From Ceratopteris richardii (Eukaryota > Streptophyta > Polypodiopsida > Polypodiales > Pteridaceae), in NCBI GenBank assembly GCA_020310875.1, contig CM035413.1, forward strand, positions 183,623,118 to 183,687,117: DNA of 64,000 nt. Direction: 5' to 3'. Positions 1 to 10,620 of this stretch are shown here, one piece after another (position 1 is the first letter of the stretch; each line of letters begins with the position of its first letter). The position numbers and the translations under genes are program-made. The notes beneath the pieces were generated by a model. It did no database searches and was not told where the DNA came from. It saw only the letters and a list, made by a program, of their open reading frames with translations.

Positions 1-590
1 TCTAAAATCTTCTAACCTCCTTATCTAAATTTCTATTTCCAAATCCTCTTGCATGCTCATTTACTAATTTTGGAAAATCACATCACTTATTTCTATTTTT
101 GGTTTTTCCTCTTTATTTTTCCTAAATTAATTTTTGCTTTCACACTGTATATACAAAATTAATTGTTTTCAAGGGTTTCACCTAGGATAAATGTCAATTC
201 CAAGGGTCCAACCTAGGATTTTTGTTCGGGCAAATTAGGGGTTTGCTCACAATCAAGTCAAACATATTAAACCAAGGGTTTATTTACAATTCCGACCTAA
301 ACTTCAAGGGTTTCCAAGGGTTCAAGTCCGATTTTCAGGGGGGTAAAACCACATTTTTAGGGGTTTTGAAGGGTCAAACCTAGGTTTTTATGGATCTAAA
401 GTCTGTTGTTTATATACACGGGTCTCACACACTTCTCAAACTTGTTTTCGCATCGCACAATCAATTAATTCAGCCAAAATATGTACAAAATATACCACTC
501 TCTCAATCAAAGCATCACACAAAAACTCAAAAACAATGAACTTTTGAAAAAAAACTTAGTGCACACTCCCTGCGGGATTTCATCCCGACA
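1..590 (-). repeat. LTR of element N, 5' part only (runs off the window)
   Basis: This AT-rich stretch with repeated aagggttt/cctagg phrases is a diverged copy of the sequence at about 28990-29608. Read on the minus strand it begins at 590 with TGTCGGGATG, matching the start TGTCTGGATG at 29608. In the 29608 copy that start is preceded by a polypurine tract, which makes it an LTR 5' end. Here the neighbouring bases are element A sequence, so this is the outer edge of an N insertion into A, either a 5' LTR or a solo LTR. The terminus carries a perfect inverted repeat, CGGGAT/ATCCCG (573-587, 3-nt loop). No coding sequence is seen; a short plus-strand ORF from 481 is judged accidental. Confidence 0.7.
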
Positions 591-676
591 CCGTATACTG
601 CCAACAGCCACCAATGTCATCCAATACTATATCGACCACCCAATAGAACAGAAGTCTGTCAGGGGCGACAGACGCT
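591..676 (+). pseudogene. Element A: last codons of ORF-X
   Basis: A short reading frame ending with the motif QYYIDHP, then VRGDRR and a stop. It matches the C-terminus of ORF-X in elements B, C and E1 (for example QYYIDHP then IRDDRR at 32040-32120). Only about 28 codons remain because the N LTR abuts at 590. The frame runs directly into the stem-loop and polypurine tract of A. Function of ORF-X is unknown. Confident as a family remnant, not as a functional gene. Confidence 0.75.
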
Positions 677-689
677 AGGAAAGGGGGAG
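654..689 (+). promoter_or_regulatory. Element A: pre-PPT stem-loop and polypurine tract
   Basis: A perfect 7-bp stem GTCTGTC (654-660)/GACAGAC (667-673) with loop AGGGGC is followed by the purine run AGGAAAGGGGGAG (677-689). The LTR then starts with TGTTGG at 690. The purine run is the expected plus-strand priming site of reverse transcription. The stem-loop recurs at the same place in other elements of this window. Confidence 0.8.
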
Positions 690-1300
690 TGTTGGCATAC
701 AAGTCAGATGAAGAGCATACTAGCACAACGGAGCAATCATGCACAATACGGCAACAAGGCCCAATCATTTTTTCCATGAACCATTTACAACTCAAGTGAT
801 TTTAATCACTACACAAACATTGTAAATTCCGTTTTTGGTAGAATAGACTCCATTTTGTTCAAGCCGAGGAGTCCTCGAGCTTGAGGAGTATTAGAATTAG
901 CTACATTCCAATTTTCATAATTTTTAGACTCCGTTTGAGCCCTCAAATCGGCTCTAGAACCTAATTTTTAACTAGGCCGGACACTAGGTCTGGACAAGGC
1001 CAAAGCTAGTGAGAAAACTATAAAAAGAGCTAGAGAGCTCATTTTAGGGGTTAGATTGTTTGTGAATTGAGCTTATGTAAGAGACTTTTTGACTAATGCA
1101 GAGAACTCCATTGTTCCTCTCCTTGTTCTTGCCTTGTGTGGGCGTGTGTGTGTATGTGTGTGCATGCTTGTGTGCTTCTCACTCACACACTTGTGCCTTC
1201 ACTTGCTCATAGTCTTCATACTAGTCCTCACGTCTCCACGGATTGACAATTATGAGGTGAATCTTCTCACGTTGGTACTCACCATTGTGCTAGAGTGACA
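690..1300 (+). repeat. Element A: 3' LTR (611 bp)
   Basis: Starts TGTTGG right after the polypurine tract and ends GTGACA at 1300, where copia K sequence resumes. A TATA box (TATAAAAA, 1019-1026) is followed by the family-conserved block GAGCTAGAGAGCTC. A GT-rich run lies in the 3' third (about 1135-1165). Homologous to the LTRs of B, C, E1 and E2, with a 3' end most like E2 (cattgtgctagag). A inserted into K at 1301; the other flank is not in the window. Confidence 0.85.
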
Positions 1301-2504
1301 CCATCATACAAGCTCTATAAGGTTCCTTCATTCCATTCACTATAGGTAAGTGATGAATAACATTACCTTGCTTTTGCATCTCCTTCCATACTGTCCCTGT
1401 CACCATGATGGGTTCTTGCTGAGGCTGCATAGAACTAGATTGACCTATATCATTGGTTATTTGATGAGATGCACCAATGTCTAGTACCCATGAATCCACA
1501 ATTGATTCTTCTTGTGTTGAGGAGCATACCACCTTTGCTTTGGCTCCATGTATTGTCTCCTCCTTCACTTTGACATGCCAATCTGCAATTGCATGTCCCT
1601 TCCTTTTGCAATGGAAGCATTGTCCTTGAATCTTCTTCTTGCTACTCCTCTTTGCATTCTTACCTTTGGTTGAGGAACCACCTTTACCTGATGCATTGGT
1701 GGAGAATATAGCATCTCCCTGACTACTTCTTACTTGGGCTTTAAGCTGCAAATCCTCTTCCATTGGTATTGAATAAAACTCCTCTGTCAAAGCTTGAGGT
1801 CTCACCTGAGTGTTGAGAGTAGTTACCCTTCCATCATACTTTGATGGAGAATTTTGGAGACACCTTTGAGCTAGTCCCTTGCTAGTCTTCTCTATCCCTT
1901 CACAAGCCATTCCATCACATGGCTTCTTGATCTGAGTAATGGATGCCATCATCTTCTCTCTTGCAAACTTCTCTGCTTCCAATTGATTTTCTAAATTTTG
2001 AATGCGTGTTTGGTTTCTTACCTCATAGTGACTCCTTAATATACTCCATGCCTCACTTGCCTTGGAGGTATGTTGAAGAAGAGGTAGAATAGACTCCACA
2101 CAATTGTTCACTATGTAATATAGTGCATTTGCATTCCTTATCTTCCAAGCTTGTAGAAGCTTTGCATCTGGGAGAATCACCTTACTCAGATCCAATGGGT
2201 CGAAGGTAGGTTTTGGCTCTTGCTCACTTCCCATCACCATCTCCAAAAGATCATAAGAACCAAGGATGATTGTAATCTTGAACTTCCAAAGAAAATAATT
2301 CATACCATCTAACCTGCCTTCACTGAAGGTTGGTGGATGAACCCATAGTGTTTGCATCTCCAAATCCATTGCACCAACTTCACTTCCACTTCCACTTCTA
2401 GATTCTAACACCTCCATAGCGTTGAAGCCTTTGTGTCCCGTAAGCTTGAAGCCTTGAAGCCTTTGCCTCCCAAGAACTCTAGTGTTGAAGCCTTTGCCTA
2501 CCAC
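1301..2504 (-). pseudogene. gag: Copia K: Gag and protease start, truncated
   Basis: Ty1/copia Gag-Pol N-terminal part, about 400 codons, cut at 1301 by the LTR of element A. It has the copia Gag opening (LDGMNYFLWKFKI, followed by the UBN2-type helical region with QAWKIRNAN), then a basic linker and a zinc knuckle beginning CFHCKRKGH. The final knuckle cysteine is Trp (IADW), so the metal site is broken. After it comes a retropepsin start, WVLDIGASHQI, where the family usually has DSGA; the Ser to Ile change would inactivate it. Start chosen at the Met at 2504, downstream of the primer-binding site. Integrase and RT are absent here. Non-functional. Confidence 0.8.
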
Positions 2505-2623
2505 AAACTTTGGAGTTGAAGCATTTACCTCTCAAAAGCTTGATTGTTGAAGCATTCCCTCCACAAATGCTAGATTTGATTCCTTGGCCTCCACCATCTC
2601 TGCAATCTTCTATACCTTCCTAA

Positions 2624-2635
2624 GCTCTGATACCA
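2624..2635 (-). other. Copia K: primer-binding site (tRNA-iMet type)
   Basis: On the minus strand the sequence is TGGTATCAGAGC, the classic plant copia primer-binding site complementary to the 3' end of initiator tRNA-Met. It lies directly after the LTR end (TTACA at 2636). This fixes the orientation and the 5' LTR boundary. Confidence 0.92.
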
Positions 2636-2982
2636 TGTAAGAAAAAGGAAAATGAATGAAAATGATTGATTGAGTGGTGGGATAATGGTGTAACTCTAAT
2701 GCCATGTAGAGGTTACCACAACACACATATAAGATCAAGGTTAGATAGAAAGAGAGATATTGCTACTCATGGTAATAACACAAGAGATTTGGTTATAATG
2801 GAAAGTGGACTCAAGATGAATAGAAGATGAACTCAACTCAATTCAACTAAAACTCATAACTCTAATACAATGGAACTCAAACACTAAACAATATATAGAT
2901 GGTTCTATCCACCCATGCACTCCCTATATGGAGCTTAGATGGTGATATACATAGAAGCTAGGTGAAGGGATATAGGCCAACA
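2636..2982 (-). repeat. Copia K: 5' LTR (347 bp)
   Basis: On the minus strand it runs from TGTTGGCC (2982) to CTTACA (2636), with TG...CA ends and a primer-binding site immediately downstream. A TATA-like ctatatatt lies near 2890. The five bases outside the 5' end are CAATG (2983-2987); the matching duplication cannot be checked because the 3' end of K is outside the window. Confidence 0.8.
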
Positions 2983-3011
2983 CAATGGGTACTAAGATGG
3001 ACACCCTAATG

Positions 3012-3395
3012 GTTCCAAACACACAAATTGATGATCCTACATGGGAAGGGGACCATCCTTCTAAGGTCCTCCAAGCCTAAGTCGGCCTACCCATGTTCTA
3101 GGGTCGTGGTAGCTTGATCCATGCCCAAAATAATATCCACCATTGATCTATGAGGCGAATCCAATGGTAGAAAGGTAGGATAAAAAACCAGTTGTTTGTA
3201 GCCCTTGATCTTGCTTAATCCATACTTAGGATCAATTCTAGATCCAATGGCCCTCATAGATCAATGGTGGAGATTATTTTGGGCATGGATCAAGCTACCA
3301 CGGCCCTAGAACATGGGTAGGCCGACTTACGCTTGGAGGACCTTATAAGGATGGTCCCCTTCCCATGTAGGATCATCAGTTTGTGTGTTTGGAAC
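3012..3395. repeat. Foldback (long inverted repeat) element
   Basis: Two 144-bp arms, 3012-3155 and 3252-3395, are reverse complements with 5 mismatches by eye, separated by a 96-bp spacer. Termini are GTTCCAAAC/GTTTGGAAC. Both outer edges are flanked by AATG (3008-3011 and 3396-3399), a possible 4-bp target duplication. No ORF. It lies between the 5' end of copia K and the broken 3' LTR end of element B. Best described as a foldback or MITE-like element; no known superfamily can be assigned from ends or duplication length. Confidence 0.85.
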
Positions 3396-3916
3396 AATGG
3401 TGGTGCTACATAAGGTGAAGGCACAAATGTGTGAGTGAGAAGCACACCAACATGCACACACATACACACACACGTGCACACACGGCAAGAACAAAGAGAG
3501 TAAGACAATGGAATCACTTCTATTACAACAAAGTTCTCATACAAGCTCAAAACTACAACAAGCTAGCCCCAAAAATGAGCTCTCTAGCTCTATTTATAGT
3601 TTTTGACTAGCTTTGGCCCTGTCTAGACCTAGTGTCTGGCCTAGTTAAAAATAAGGTTCTAGGGCTTATTTGAGGACCCAAACAAGGTCTAAAAAATATG
3701 AAATTGGTAGGCAATTACTTCTAAGGCTCCCTAAGCTCGAGGACTCCTCGGCTTGCACAAAATGGAGCTACAAAAAGATGAAATGGTATTTACAATGGTT
3801 GTCAGTGATGAGAATCACTTTTATACTAATATAAGGATTGGAAAAATTTAATGGGTTGCCTTAGTGCTAGATCTCGATGCATGCCCGTACTTGCTTCTTC
3901 CCATATGATGCTAACA
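3396..3916 (-). repeat. Element B: 3' LTR, 3' end incomplete
   Basis: Minus-strand LTR starting TGTTAGCATC at 3916 next to a purine tract. It has the family core promoter (TATAAATA, plus-strand 3591-3598, followed by GAGCTAGAGAGCTC) and the GT/CA run (about 3450-3485). Compared with A, C, E1 and E2 its last part is missing where the foldback element abuts. Confidence 0.8.
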
Positions 3917-3951
3917 CTCTCCCCCCCCTATCATCTGTCGTCTCTGACAGA
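3917..3951 (-). promoter_or_regulatory. Element B: polypurine tract and pre-PPT stem-loop
   Basis: On the minus strand a 6-bp stem TCTGTC/GACAGA with loop AGAGAC (plus-strand arms 3934-3939 and 3946-3951) precedes a purine tract with eight consecutive G (3918-3930). The LTR starts at 3916. Same arrangement as in A, C, E1, E2 and G. Confidence 0.8.
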
Positions 3952-6900
3952 CCTCTGCTCCACGGTTTGATCAATGTACTGCTGTAGTATGTCGGTTGCC
4001 AATTCTTGTTCTTTGATCCGTAGTCCCCTGACCAGATCTCTTTGTAGGGCATCCCAATTAACTACGCCAGGCATGTCAGGTTGTGGTGTGGTGTAGAGCT
4101 GTGAGTGCATTGTCTGTTCGCACGCGAATAGTTGTAGCACGTGGGTTGGGCGTGGTACGAACACTTCTGAGTGTGACTCCCAAAACCCCATGGTGAACAT
4201 GTCATCAAAAGTTTGCTTGTAGCAAGCAGGGAGATATCTTATTCGTGCATGCCATGCATAAGCAACTTGAATACTCGGGATCGTGCTCATATCATAAAGT
4301 AAATCATAATTACCATTTATGAAGCCCGGAATTGGAGGCTGGATATTACGTACATTGCGGAAAGTCTTTAACACTACTTGCATCATGTCCAGGATTTTGA
4401 GCATCATCTATGCAGTGACATCAGGCATGGGGTGTAGGCATGGCATCCAATGTCTGATGGTAGCCATCATGTAAGCTACCGTTGGTGTGCCTGTTGGGGG
4501 TGCGATGGAGGGGTAATTTAGCCATTGTTTGCAATTATTATTGTTCTGAACTTTTATGGAAAATGCCTTCCAAGATCTTTTGCGTTGCACTGGCCCAAAG
4601 CAAGGGTTATACTTCAAATGCATGGGAGCATGATCCCATGTTCGTAGCATCTCCGGATAGGTCTCAAGTAATTTTTGCCTCCAGATAGGCTAGAATATGG
4701 CACCTTTTCTAGCTTCTTCCGGGATGTCCTCTGGTTGGAACTGTGTTGCAAAGGAAGGAGACCTATTGGTGACTCTTTTGATTTCGGCGTTGTAGTCTGC
4801 CAATAGCACAAAGTAGGGCTTATACTGTAACTCTGAACTGGTTATTAGTCTTCTAGAGGCGAGGTGCCTGAAATATTCAGATTGAAGTATGGTCTCTTCA
4901 ATGGTCTTCATGGCCAGCATCTGAGTGGATATACTGTCCTCATGAGTTGGCCCCATTTCTTCTACTTGTTTCATCCATGCCGAAGGAGGCTCCTCATATG
5001 TGTCTGGTCCTTCCTCCGTGATTCTGCCTCCTGGAAGAGGTTGAGGCTCATAGTTATCTTCAAAGCTTTCTTCCACAGGAATGGTTATTGTTTCTTCCTC
5101 TGACGGTTGATCAGGTGGAGATGGGGGTCGTTCATATTGTAACAACTTAATCTTTAATTCTGCCACTTGTTGTCATAACTCAAGTACCTCATTGGCCATG
5201 GAAGATTCTGGCTCTGGTGAAGTAGCAACATTGACCACATTCCTTGGTTCCGTCATGTGTGGTACGAGCATTGGTTGTTTCTGTAGTTCTTTCACTTGGT
5301 CAGCTAGCTGATCATGTGCTTCTAAGAGGTTGGCATAGGTTTCCAATATTTGCTGGATACTTTCTGAGAGGATAGCCTGGAAGCTAGCAGGGTCTATGGG
5401 TGCCCCTGGAGTGTTTTCTATGGCGGCTTTGAGATTGTCTTGATTTTGTTGTCGTAATCTTCTGTTCTCTTCTTGGGCAGCTGCTAGGTGTCGTCGGAGT
5501 AAAGCCATGTTTCTTTGTAGTCTCGCGTTGCGGGCTAGCTGATCTTTGAGTTGTTCTTCCATCGCTTTACCCATCTCTGTATACTTGGCTTCAAGCTCTG
5601 CATGAGAGTGTTGGAGAGTGGTAACCTCTTGCTGTAATGCTGTATTACTCAACTCCAAGGCATTGACACGTGCCTGGAGATGGGAAGACAGAGTACAAAG
5701 CTCTTTATTGTTTTCTTCCAACAACCTATATTCCTGTTTAAGCTGGGCGGCAGCTTCAAACATGGTGTCTAGTGTGTGACTAAATGAGGTGGATGCAGAG
5801 GTGGAGGTGAGAGATGCAAGGGGTTGGGAAATGGGGAAGGGAAAAGTGGATGTGGTGCTGACAATGGGTGTATGTGGTGACGTGTGTGAAGTTACAAGTG
5901 GTGATGTGGAGACAAAAGTGGTTGTGAGTATTCTGTGGAGGGTGAAATGTCCATGGGATCGGATGTGATTGCGTGTGAAGTGTGAATCGTGAATACTGGA
6001 ATGGTGGGTGGTGTGTTAGTGGTGGCCGTGAATGTGGGGGAGGTGGGGTGGGAAAGGGACCTTCTATTATGATTCTCAATTTGTTGAACTATATTTACAA
6101 GGTTTGCCAAGAATGGAGATAGGGTGGTTTGTGTTGGTTCTGAGGGGGTTAAAAGGGGTAGAGTGGGTAGGGGTTGGGAAAGAGGAAATGTATTAGTGAA
6201 GGGAAATGGGTGTGTTAATGTTTGGGTAGGGACATGTGACTGTCCAAGAGCTAGTTGATAAGATGGGTGGCCTAATATGGTTTGATGGGTGGTGGGATGA
6301 CCTACATGAGGTTTGGAAAATGGGCAAGCAATGATAGAGGTAGGGATAGGTAAGGATGTCAAAATGGTGGTGTGTGGTATAGGTTCAGTAAAGATGGTTG
6401 TGGGTTGTTCAATGATGCTAGTGGCAAGGGGTTCGGTGGGTTGGGTGGGAGGTGATGGGGGAGATGGTATCTGTGTGCTGTCGTCATGTGCCTCAGTGTT
6501 AGTTGGGCTGGTCATGTGCACATCATCTTGAGCTGTGGTAGGGAGTGAGGTAGAGACTTCCATCTGAATCATTTTTCCCTTTCGCAGTCGCGTATCGATC
6601 CTTCGTTGGTCGTATTGAGGGGTGGTACGATATACCATGGTCCTCATGGCCTCCACAATTCCACATGTATCTGCCAAAAGATTCAATGATTCTACAAAAT
6701 GAGGGTCTACATTCTCCGCTTGCAACATCTGGTTCACCAGTGCTCTATTTGCCTCTTCTGACAACTTATGCCTTTTTGCACTTGCTTGATCATTTTATAG
6801 AGCCGTTTGAGTTGTGCAGTGTAGGCAGGGGCTTCCTCCTCACTCTCCTCTGATTCATTTTCCTGTGCCTTTTCATGTTCCTGTGTGCCTTCAATGTGAG

Positions 6901-8192
6901 TGTGTTGTGCCTCATCTTCCCAATGTACTCTTCGTGCATCACTATGGGGCCGTCCTCTCTGATCCGGGACCGTTAGTGTCTGAGAAGAACTCACTCTCAG
7001 ATAACTGTGCTGTTTGCAAGAAGCTCTCGAAGTCAAAGGATGTATCTTCTACCAATGTAGCCATTGAGGCAAACTCATCAGGGGTGGGTAGTGGAGGGGC
7101 TGATGGAGTGGGTTGTACCACACCCTCTGATTGTGGTCGTTGGAGATGGATTGTGAACAGGGCCACCTGTGCTTATTCTCTAGGGGAGATTTTTGTGGTG
7201 GACTCATGTGGAATTAGCACATGGGAAAGAGATCCACACATTCTTTTAGCTGGTTGAGCCCCTGGTTTCCGCCCCTGAAAGAATTTCAGCTGTGAGTATT
7301 TAAGTGCCCGTGAAATTGGCACATCATAAGTAAGGCATCTGTAGATGATTCTTGTAATGGCACAACAACCATTCAAAGTAGGCTTCCTCACTCCTCGTTT
7401 TCCCGCTTCATATAATTGGTCCAAGATCCACACTGGCATTTTAATTGGCAAGCTCCCTGTCTCCGCTAGGTATAACCCGTACCAAATCTTTTTATGAGGC
7501 TGAGTGAATCGATCTTGAGCCGGAAATGCGAAGTGTTGAAGGCACATTCTCAATGGTATGGCAATGTTCGGGGTGAGGGCACACATCTCTTTCAACTTCT
7601 TGAGTTTACTGTTCTTCATAGACTCCGGTATCAAAGGATCTCGATCGGAGGGTACATGGGTGCCGTACATCTGAAGGGTTTCCCTGATTAAAGTTATGTT
7701 CAACTCAAACTTTTTCATTTCCTCTTGGTTTGATAGAGAGGGCACCAGGAATGTGCCTGACTGATCCTTATCTCCTGTCGCTTTCAGAGTGGCAATCAAG
7801 TAATAGCACCTAAGGAAATCAGGTTTAGGCAGAGATGCACTAAAATAATCCTGTAACCCCGCTTTCTGCCAAATATCTTGAAGAGGAGCTACATTTTGTG
7901 ATGCTTCAAATTCTCGTGAGAAGAATTGAATTGTCCACCAGACTCCTCCGAATTCCAACTTGGATTCCCAAAAGTGGTCTACATCTCCCAAATCTCTTGG
8001 CATCTCATTGAACAAATGAGAATGTCCTTTCACTCTTTCTGTTAGGCCACTCGGTGGATCCGAGATGGGAATTCTTCGCACATTCAGAAACTCTTCAGGC
8101 CTTGCTGTCAGTGGAACCTCCACAGGCATGGTATCCCAATTCATTTGAGTACTCGTGCCTGCCTGGGAGCTTGTGCCTACTGCTGCTGCCAT
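3931..8192 (-). pseudogene. Element B: ORF-X (large unknown ORF after pol)
   Basis: Homologous along its length to ORF-X of element C (23430-27788). Order from the N-terminus: globular region (8192 to about 7260, with DPPSG and PKPDFLRCYYL), acidic linker, conserved short block (AYTAQLKRLY), Pro/Thr-rich stretch (about 6560-5800), coiled coil of about 150 residues (5760-5300), and a C-terminal globular domain (5170-3931, with LNYPSIAPPTGTP). It ends SVRDDR at the stem-loop. It is broken by at least three frame changes and several in-frame stops, including CAG to TAG at two places where relatives have Gln. I see no transmembrane segment or signal peptide, so an envelope role is not supported. 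Function unknown; not a host gene. Confidence 0.75.
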
Positions 8193-8423
8193 GAGACTTC
8201 TGATGCTTATCTGCTAGAAGAAGAAGGGTACATTAGTGTTGCATAGGAAACAGGATGTAATGGTGTTCCCTCCACAATACTAACATGACATTCCAAATGG
8301 TTAGTGGTTAGAGGTGAAGTGTTTATGATAGGTGTGAATGTTGGTTAGTGGTTAATGTCATCCTAGATGCATACTTTGGATATGCAATGTACTCAGAATG
8401 AACCTACATCAGAGTGGATGGTT

Positions 8424-9442
8424 TTACAAAATTGGGTCAAGGGATTTGATACAGGGTTTAGTTCTCCAAACTTTGATTGAGGATTCGTGGCTCTTAGAGC
8501 TAATGACAGGTAAAGGTATATGAACTAGATTATGCTGGATTTGGGACCTTTTGGGTACCCATTTCCAGACATTTCTGGGTTTGACCGAAGGTGTAATTGT
8601 GTGCGGTGTAGGTATCTTGCCTGAGCTGTTTGCCAAGAGTACTTGTGAGTGTTGATTTGTGCTAGTGATTGGAGGTGAAGCTATTTGGGCTTGCAAGCAG
8701 GTCTTGGGCACCCATATCTGCCTAGTATGGGGAATCGCCTTCATTGACCGCTTTGGGAGCCAAATAGAAATGGTATGTCTAGAGTGTTGCCTATGGAACT
8801 CCTTCGTTTTAATGCTTGACGGTGTGGCTCGCTTAATGTTTTTCTGAGGACCTGTCTCTAGAGTCGTGGTTTTTTCCCACGTTGGTGCACATGCTTCTTG
8901 ATCATTGATCTCCTCAGTGTCGTGTGTTGCTCAGCCTGCCTTTCTCGAATCTTCTTTGGAACAAATGGGAACTCCTCATTGACTTCTGTTCCTTCGTCAA
9001 GAGTGACAATCTTCTGCACCATAGAACTTTAGACAATAATAGCATGGTTATCGTCAAGTGGGTTCCTGGAGGGACCAGGCGTTGGTGCCTTTTCTAATGG
9101 CCTGGGTGCTAGATTTTCTAAGTCAATCGTGAGGCGGCATTGGCCTACCCAAGCATGAAGAAGTCCACTTCTTAGGTTGAGGTTGACTGCTTGATTATAG
9201 ATCCAGTCTTGGCCTAAGATAAGAGGTTCGATAAGATCCTCGTCTTCACACACTAGTACTTTTATTGGCATTAGGATGCCTTGAATGTAGAGGGGAAGTT
9301 CCACCTCTCCTATGCAAGGGGTTTCAACACCTCCTAATCCTATCAAATATGCCTCTAGGGGTTTTACCTCCAATTGCAATTCTTGGCAGTAAGAAAGTCG
9401 CACTGCACTAGTGGCTGCTCTTGAATCAATTAAAGCTCTCAC
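8424..9442 (-). pseudogene. Element B: second retropepsin-like domain and IWVPK tail
   Basis: Downstream of integrase and in the same frame, after a TAA (CAA in C) at 9461-9463. The domain starts RALIDSRAATS, where C has DSGA; Gly to Arg destroys the catalytic turn. The second retropepsin motif LILGQDWIY is intact. After a TAG at 9029 (Gln in C) the tail decays but keeps RQIWVPK, KWVPK and similar repeats (8424-8744). The same order is found in C and D. Probably part of one integrase-protease-tail polyprotein. Non-functional here. Confidence 0.75.
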
Positions 9443-9463
9443 GGTCCGTACACTCTCTCCTTA

Positions 9464-10620
9464 TCCTACTTCTAGGGTCACAAAAGGTCGTCGATCAACT
9501 ATCTTATGGGACTGTTTAGTTGAAGCCTCGCACATGGTAATGTGATAACCGAGAGCTTCATGAGTGTCAGTCATGGATTGATCTCTACCTTGTCTTCTGA
9601 GTTTCATTCGTCGGATGCGTTCTAAAGCTTCTGCTTGTGCTTCTTCTCGAATTTGCTTTTCCTCTTCCTTACGTTTCTTTGCAGTATTGAGTCGATTTAG
9701 CATTTCTTCTGTTAGGGGTTCTTGATATAACTTGACTCTGCATCCGCTTATGTAACTCGGTAGGATGTCACCTTCTAGAGTGGCTAGTTGTACTGCTCCA
9801 CTTGTGGAGATCCTATTGATAATCATTGGTCCATGGCCTCTTTTCTCTAATTTTTGTGCATGTTGCTTCAATGTGTAGACTAGGACTAGGTCTCCTGCTT
9901 TCAAGCCTTTATCCTTCACATGTGTATCAAAATACGCCTTTTGCCTCTTCTTGGCTGCATAGATTCCTGCTGTAGCTCTCAATCGTGTTTCACCTAAGCA
10001 TTCAAGATGGAAGATTCTAGATGAGAGCTCATGGCCGGTCCACTTGTGCTCTTGTGCTACTCTTAATGTAGGTATCAGAAAATCCAATGGTAGCACTGCA
10101 TTTTGGCCGAATACCATTTGAAAGGGAGTGGCTTGGAGTACCGTTTTATAGGCAACTCGGTATGCCCAAACAGCGTGGTGTAGCTGTTTGTCCCAACCAG
10201 AGCGTTTATTATTTACTAATTTGGTGAGCACATTGCATAGAATCTTATTTGTGCTTTCGGCTTGTCCATTGGCTTGTGGGTGATAGGGGGCAGACTTCTT
10301 GTGTACTACCAAGAATTCTTGGAGAAGGTTTTCTATGACCTCATTCAAGAAGTGCGTGCCTCTATCACTCACTAACTCTATTGGTAGCCCGTATCTGGTG
10401 AACACATTCTCGAATAAGAACTTAGCAGTGGTCTGTGCGTCGTTCTTCGTTGTAGCTTTCACTTCTACCCACTTGGTTAGATAGTATGTGGCCACAATGA
10501 TGTATTTAGCATGTGAACCCTTAGCCGGGGGATTAATAGGACCTACGAAGTCTATTCCCCACTTAGAGAATGCACGTCCACCCATCATAGGTTTCAATGG
10601 CATCTCATCTTTCGTATAGG
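9464..10620 (-). pseudogene. pol: Element B: integrase core and C-terminal part of pol
   Basis: Ty3/gypsy integrase. Core residues are visible as GIDFVGP (first Asp), SDRGTHF (second Asp) and GQAESTNK (Glu), followed by a C-terminal domain with LVLVYTLKQHA and GPMIINRISTSGAVQLATLEG (GPY/F-like; cited for recognition only), then a charged helical stretch (KKRKEEEKQIREEAQ). Everything upstream (HHCC finger, RNase H, RT, Gag) is lost at about 10620, where copia H begins on the other strand. The first 380 codons are open, so this is a truncation rather than heavy decay. Confidence 0.85.
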
